From Amycolatopsis sp. 2-15 (GTDB taxonomy: Bacteria; Actinomycetota; Actinomycetes; Mycobacteriales; Pseudonocardiaceae), in NCBI RefSeq assembly GCF_030285625.1, contig NZ_CP127294.1, forward strand, positions 568,001 through 632,000: DNA of 64,000 nucleotides, read 5' to 3'. Positions 61,375-64,000 of this stretch are shown piece by piece. Within the stretch, counting starts at the first letter, position 1; each line of letters opens with the position of its first letter. Under the pieces are notes generated by a model that saw only the letters and a list, made by a program, of their open reading frames with translations, had not been told where the DNA came from and made no database searches. Position numbers and translations under genes: made by a program.

Positions 61375-61779
61375 ATGCCACGGCAACGCACCTTCGCGGA
61401 GAAGCTGAGCACGCTCATCGACTCGTCCCGGGCGGACGGCCGCGCACCGCACAGCTACCGGGAGATGTCGGCGGCGATCGAGCGCTCGGGCGGGCCCGCG
61501 ATGTCGCCGGCGTACCTGCAGCAGCTGGCCACCGGCAAGCGGATCAACCCGAAGATCCACTACGTCGAGGCGCTGGCGAAGCTGTTCGGGGTGCCGGTCA
61601 CCTACTTCTTCGACGACGAGGACGAGCGCGCCTCCGGTGACGCGCCGGCCGTCGAGGCCAAGCTGATGGCCATGCGCGCGCAGGAGCTCTCGCCGCAGGG
61701 CCGGCGTCAGGTGATGGACCTGCTCGACCTCGTCGAGCGCTACGAGCGCGCCGAACGGGAAGGCCACAGCGGACCGTGA
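61375..61779 (+). CDS. XRE-family helix-turn-helix protein
   Basis: A 134-aa regulator. MPRQRTFAEKLSTLIDSSRA and SYREMSAAIERSGGPAMSPA lead into AYLQQLATGKRINPKIHYVE and ALAKLFGVPVTYFFDDE, the layout of the lambda-repressor-like HTH in SpoIIID/Xre proteins from actinobacteria. The rest is a helical tail. ATG 61375 has AGGGAG upstream. Its TGA overlaps the GTG of the ImmA/IrrE gene, so both are translated together. It is the likely target or partner of that peptidase. Confidence 0.92.
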   Translation: MPRQRTFAEKLSTLIDSSRADGRAPHSYREMSAAIERSGGPAMSPAYLQQLATGKRINPKIHYVEALAKLFGVPVTYFFDDEDERASGDAPAVEAKLMAMRAQELSPQGRRQVMDLLDLVERYERAEREGHSGP

Positions 61780-62300
61780 AGGAACGCGAACTCCGCAAAC
61801 GCTGCCGGCGGCTGCTGAAGGACCTCGACATCAGCCCGCCGCTCGACGTCGGGCAGCTCTGCGAACGCCTCGGCGAGCGCCGCGGCCGCCCGATCCGGCT
61901 CATGGCGTACCCGCTCGAGGTGCCCGGGCCGTTCGGCTGCTGGATCGCGACCGCCACCGCCGACTACATCTTCTTCCAGCAGGAAACCACAAAAGCCCAC
62001 CAGGACCACATCATCCTGCACGAGCTCGGCCACCTGCTCGCCGACCACGAGCCGGGCGGCGACGCGGAGCCGGCCGACTTCCTGCGGGGCCCGGCCGTGG
62101 AAAGCCTCGACGGGGACGCCGTGCGCCGCGCGTTGCGCCGCACCTCCTACGACGAGGCCCACGAGTGGGAGGCCGAGACCGTGGCCACGATCATCCTCGA
62201 GTGGGCTTCGGTGCTGAACTACACGATCCCGCGCGCCGCGGCCGACCACGGCCTGCGGCGCATCCAAGGCACGTTAGGCGACCACCAGGGCTGGCTGTGA
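61776..62300 (+). CDS. ImmA/IrrE-family metallo-endopeptidase
   Basis: A 174-aa zinc peptidase-like protein. HELGH (residues 82-86) in HIILHELGHLLADHE is the metal site, and HEWEAETVATIILEW supplies the third ligand helix. In known cases (ImmA, IrrE/PprI) such enzymes cleave or inactivate a repressor in response to stress. GTG 61776 overlaps the XRE stop, and its own stop overlaps the GTG of the membrane protein. The coupled XRE gene is the obvious substrate candidate. Confidence 0.93.
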   Translation: MKERELRKRCRRLLKDLDISPPLDVGQLCERLGERRGRPIRLMAYPLEVPGPFGCWIATATADYIFFQQETTKAHQDHIILHELGHLLADHEPGGDAEPADFLRGPAVESLDGDAVRRALRRTSYDEAHEWEAETVATIILEWASVLNYTIPRAAADHGLRRIQGTLGDHQGWL

Positions 62301-63400
62301 CCGCTGCGTTTTTCGTCCTCTTCACCGCTGCGCTCGCTTGGCGCGTCTACCAGCTGGTGCGCTCGCCGCGGCTGCCGAACTGGGCCGTCACGGTCACCAT
62401 CGCCGCGTTCGCCCTGGCGTTCCTCGCGCAGCAACGCGGGGTCACCACGTGGTTCGACGGCCTGACCGCGCCCGGTGGCGCGCGGCTGGCGAACAACGGG
62501 CTGCTCTCGTGCGGGGTCTGCTCGCTGCTGATCTTCTTCCTCGGCTCCGCACTCGGCCCGCGTCAGGCCCGCCGCGTCGCGCTGGAGCTCGTGCCGCTGG
62601 CCGCCGCGATCGCCGTGCTGACCGTGGCACTGGCGATCACGCCGGTGCCGCTGCGGGGCGCAGCGCTCGGGCCGGACACCGTGCACGAGCCGGGGATCGC
62701 GTTGTTCTACTTCGCTGGTGGCGCGTACCTGGTCTACGCGATCACCGCGTGCGCGGTGTGGATCGTGCGCTACCAGCGCGTGGCCGACCCGCACCTGCGC
62801 ACGGGCCTGCGCATCGGTGCGGCCAGCCTCGTCGCGGCGGCCGCCGGCAGCGTGTTCCGGGCGCTGTACCTGGTGGTGGCGTGGGTGTTCGACGTGACCG
62901 TGCCGGCGTTGCTGTGGCTCGGGGTGCCGCTGGTGATCCTCGGCAGCGTGCTGTTCCTCGCGGGCATCACCTACCCCGGTGTGCGGGCTCGGTTGGCGGC
63001 CGTGGTCCGGCGGCGCCGGCACCGGGCCGACCACCACCGCCTCGCTCCACTGTGGACGATGCTCGTGGCCGCGTACCCGAGCATCGTGCTGCGCACACCG
63101 CCGGGCAACGGCCTGCGTGACCGGTTCGCCGTGCACCGCCGCTACTACCGGCGCGTGATCGAGATCCGCGACGGGCTGGTGCAGCTGAGCCCGTACCTGG
63201 AGGCGGACCTGGCCTCGCTCGCGGCCGACGATCCGTCCGCCGCGGCCGCGGCACTGCGGGCCGCGCTGGCCCGGCAGGCCTCGGGTGAGGTGAGCGACGG
63301 GCGGGCCAAGCTCGTGCTGCCCGGCGGCGGCGCGGACCTGGAATCGGACGTGCGGCCGCTGCTGTCGCTGTCGGCAACGCTTGCGGGAAAGGAAAACTGA
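62297..63400 (+). CDS. MAB_1171c-family (DUF6545) membrane protein, putative transporter
   Basis: A 367-aa protein. Seven hydrophobic segments lie in the first 235 residues (starting TAAFFVLFTAALAWRVYQLV; also FYFAGGAYLVYAITACAVWI). A cytoplasmic domain of about 130 residues rich in Arg/Ala follows (ERRYYRRVIEIRDGLV-like: HRRYYRRVIEIRDGLVQLSP). The pattern matches the MAB_1171c family of actinobacteria, called a putative transporter without direct proof. GTG 62297 overlaps the ImmA/IrrE stop, so three genes are tightly coupled. Confidence 0.85.
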   Translation: MTAAFFVLFTAALAWRVYQLVRSPRLPNWAVTVTIAAFALAFLAQQRGVTTWFDGLTAPGGARLANNGLLSCGVCSLLIFFLGSALGPRQARRVALELVPLAAAIAVLTVALAITPVPLRGAALGPDTVHEPGIALFYFAGGAYLVYAITACAVWIVRYQRVADPHLRTGLRIGAASLVAAAAGSVFRALYLVVAWVFDVTVPALLWLGVPLVILGSVLFLAGITYPGVRARLAAVVRRRRHRADHHRLAPLWTMLVAAYPSIVLRTPPGNGLRDRFAVHRRYYRRVIEIRDGLVQLSPYLEADLASLAADDPSAAAAALRAALARQASGEVSDGRAKLVLPGGGADLESDVRPLLSLSATLAGKEN

Positions 63401-63402
63401 AC

Positions 63403-64000
63403 GTGGACACCCTGATCACGGCGGCCCGGGTGCTGCCCCGGCCCTCGACCCCGATCGACGGCGGCGCCGTACTGGTGCGCGACGGCGAGATCGTCGCGGT
63501 CGGCCGGCCCGACGAGGTGGCCGCGGCGGCCGTGAACCCCGTGGTGCGCGATTTCCCGGACGCGACGGTGCTGGCGGGGCTGGTCAACTCCCACGTGCAC
63601 CTGTGCTTCGACGCCACGCGCGAGATGCTGCCGAACTTCCTCGCCAGCGACGACGCCGATATCTCAGCCGGCGCCGCGGAACGGCTCGGCCAACTGCTGC
63701 GCACCGGCGTCACGACCGTGCGCGACCTCGGCGGCCGCACCGTGGTGAAGCCGGCCGGCGGACCGCGGGTGCTCGCGGCCGGGCCGCCGCTGACCGTCCC
63801 GGATGGACACTGCCACTTCTTCGGCGGCGTGGTCACCTCCGACGCCGAGATCCGCGCGCGGATCGACGCCAACGCGGCCGCGGGCGCCGACGTGATCAAG
63901 GTGATGGCCGGCGGCGGCCAGATCACGCCCGGTGGCGCGGAGATGTGGGAGTCGCAGTTCGACACGCGGCAGCTGAGCGTGGTCGTCTCCCAGGCCGCGC
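63403..64000 (+). CDS. Metal-dependent amidohydrolase family protein (5' part)
   Basis: 199 residues are visible and the frame is open at the window edge. MDTLITAARVLPRPSTPIDG is the beta-sandwich start, LAGLVNSHVHLCFDATREML gives the HxH metal pair (His64 and His66), GVTTVRDLGGRTVVKPAGGP follows, and GADVIKVMAGGGQITPGG is the carboxylated-lysine strand. It resembles imidazolonepropionase/prolidase-type hydrolases. GTG 63403 is two bases after the upstream stop, so it belongs to the XRE-ImmA-7TM operon. Confidence 0.88.
   Translation, partial: MDTLITAARVLPRPSTPIDGGAVLVRDGEIVAVGRPDEVAAAAVNPVVRDFPDATVLAGLVNSHVHLCFDATREMLPNFLASDDADISAGAAERLGQLLRTGVTTVRDLGGRTVVKPAGGPRVLAAGPPLTVPDGHCHFFGGVVTSDAEIRARIDANAAAGADVIKVMAGGGQITPGGAEMWESQFDTRQLSVVVSQAA

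Noticed and set aside
1..64000. tRNA, rRNA genes and CRISPR arrays
   Set aside because: No cloverleaf-like sequences, rRNA signatures or regularly spaced repeats were noticed by eye; a covariance-model search would be needed to be certain.

Overview
The window is 64 kb of a high-GC actinomycete chromosome. Frequent GTG starts, ATGA/GTGA start-stop overlaps, an acyl-CoA carboxylase epsilon subunit, a SAV_915-family protein, DUF1707 proteins and F420-type enzymes all fit an actinomycete. The order of the core genes (birA, accD5-accE5, maf, accA3, glpD, lpdA, gamma-glutamylcyclotransferase, M20 amidohydrolase, purine nucleoside phosphorylase, phosphosugar mutase) follows, from memory, the Mycobacterium tuberculosis Rv3279c-Rv3308 block with many insertions. 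A Pseudonocardiaceae member such as Amycolatopsis is the best guess; this is inference, not a database result.

Layout. 0-4 kb: GNAT, HMG-CoA lyase, PH-domain membrane protein and birA on the minus strand, then a secreted NlpC/P60 peptidase. 4-17.5 kb: an accessory zone of regulators, transporters and small enzymes (SDR/AraC pair, RHH-VOC-methyltransferase operon, secreted phosphoesterase, MFS plus beta-propeller-like protein, HTH-TM-NBR1-Ig protein, GlxA/NQO1-like pair, FMN reductase/MarR pair). Several genes here are frameshifted or reduced to remnants. 17.5-30 kb: accD5-accE5, two regulator/efflux units (TetR-MFS and PadR-DHA2) wedged between accE5 and maf, a dicarboxylate symporter, and accA3. 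30-33 kb: two DUF1707 proteins, a NarL-type two-component system and a GNAT. 33-38 kb: glycerol catabolism (glpD divergent from glpF-glpK). 38-41 kb: a VOC protein, a class F sortase, a candidate sortase substrate and a related secreted protein. 41-45 kb: lpdA, gamma-glutamylcyclotransferase, a DnaA-box-rich spacer and an M20 amidohydrolase. 45-50.6 kb: mutA-mutB-meaB. 50.7-64 kb: Ser/Thr kinase, MerR/membrane protein pair, a duplicated segment before an Aba4-like gene, PNP, an LLM oxidoreductase-glycosyltransferase operon with TetR, phosphosugar mutase, and a coupled XRE-ImmA/IrrE-7TM-amidohydrolase operon that runs off the end.

How the genes work together. BirA, AccA3, AccD5 and AccE5 can form a biotinylated acyl/propionyl-CoA carboxylase, and MutA/MutB with the GTPase MeaB carry methylmalonyl-CoA on to succinyl-CoA, so most of the propionate route is present (the epimerase is not). 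GlpF, GlpK and GlpD take up, phosphorylate and oxidise glycerol. PNP and the phosphosugar mutase suit nucleoside salvage.

Non-coding structure is the most unusual part. Two copies of a dispersed palindromic repeat built on a CCCAATGCGGCGTT core each lie 5-6 nt past the stop of a minus-strand gene. A 23-bp perfect inverted repeat after the amidohydrolase contains two inverted TTATCCACA boxes and has two TTGTCCACA boxes in the same spacer. There are 4.75 copies of an 8-bp tandem repeat where the RHH gene's ribosome site should be, and an imperfect 310-330 bp direct duplication before the Aba4-like gene. Four genes carry single-base-type frameshifts, mostly at G runs, which may be real decay or residual assembly errors. 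No tRNA, rRNA, CRISPR array or insertion sequence was seen.
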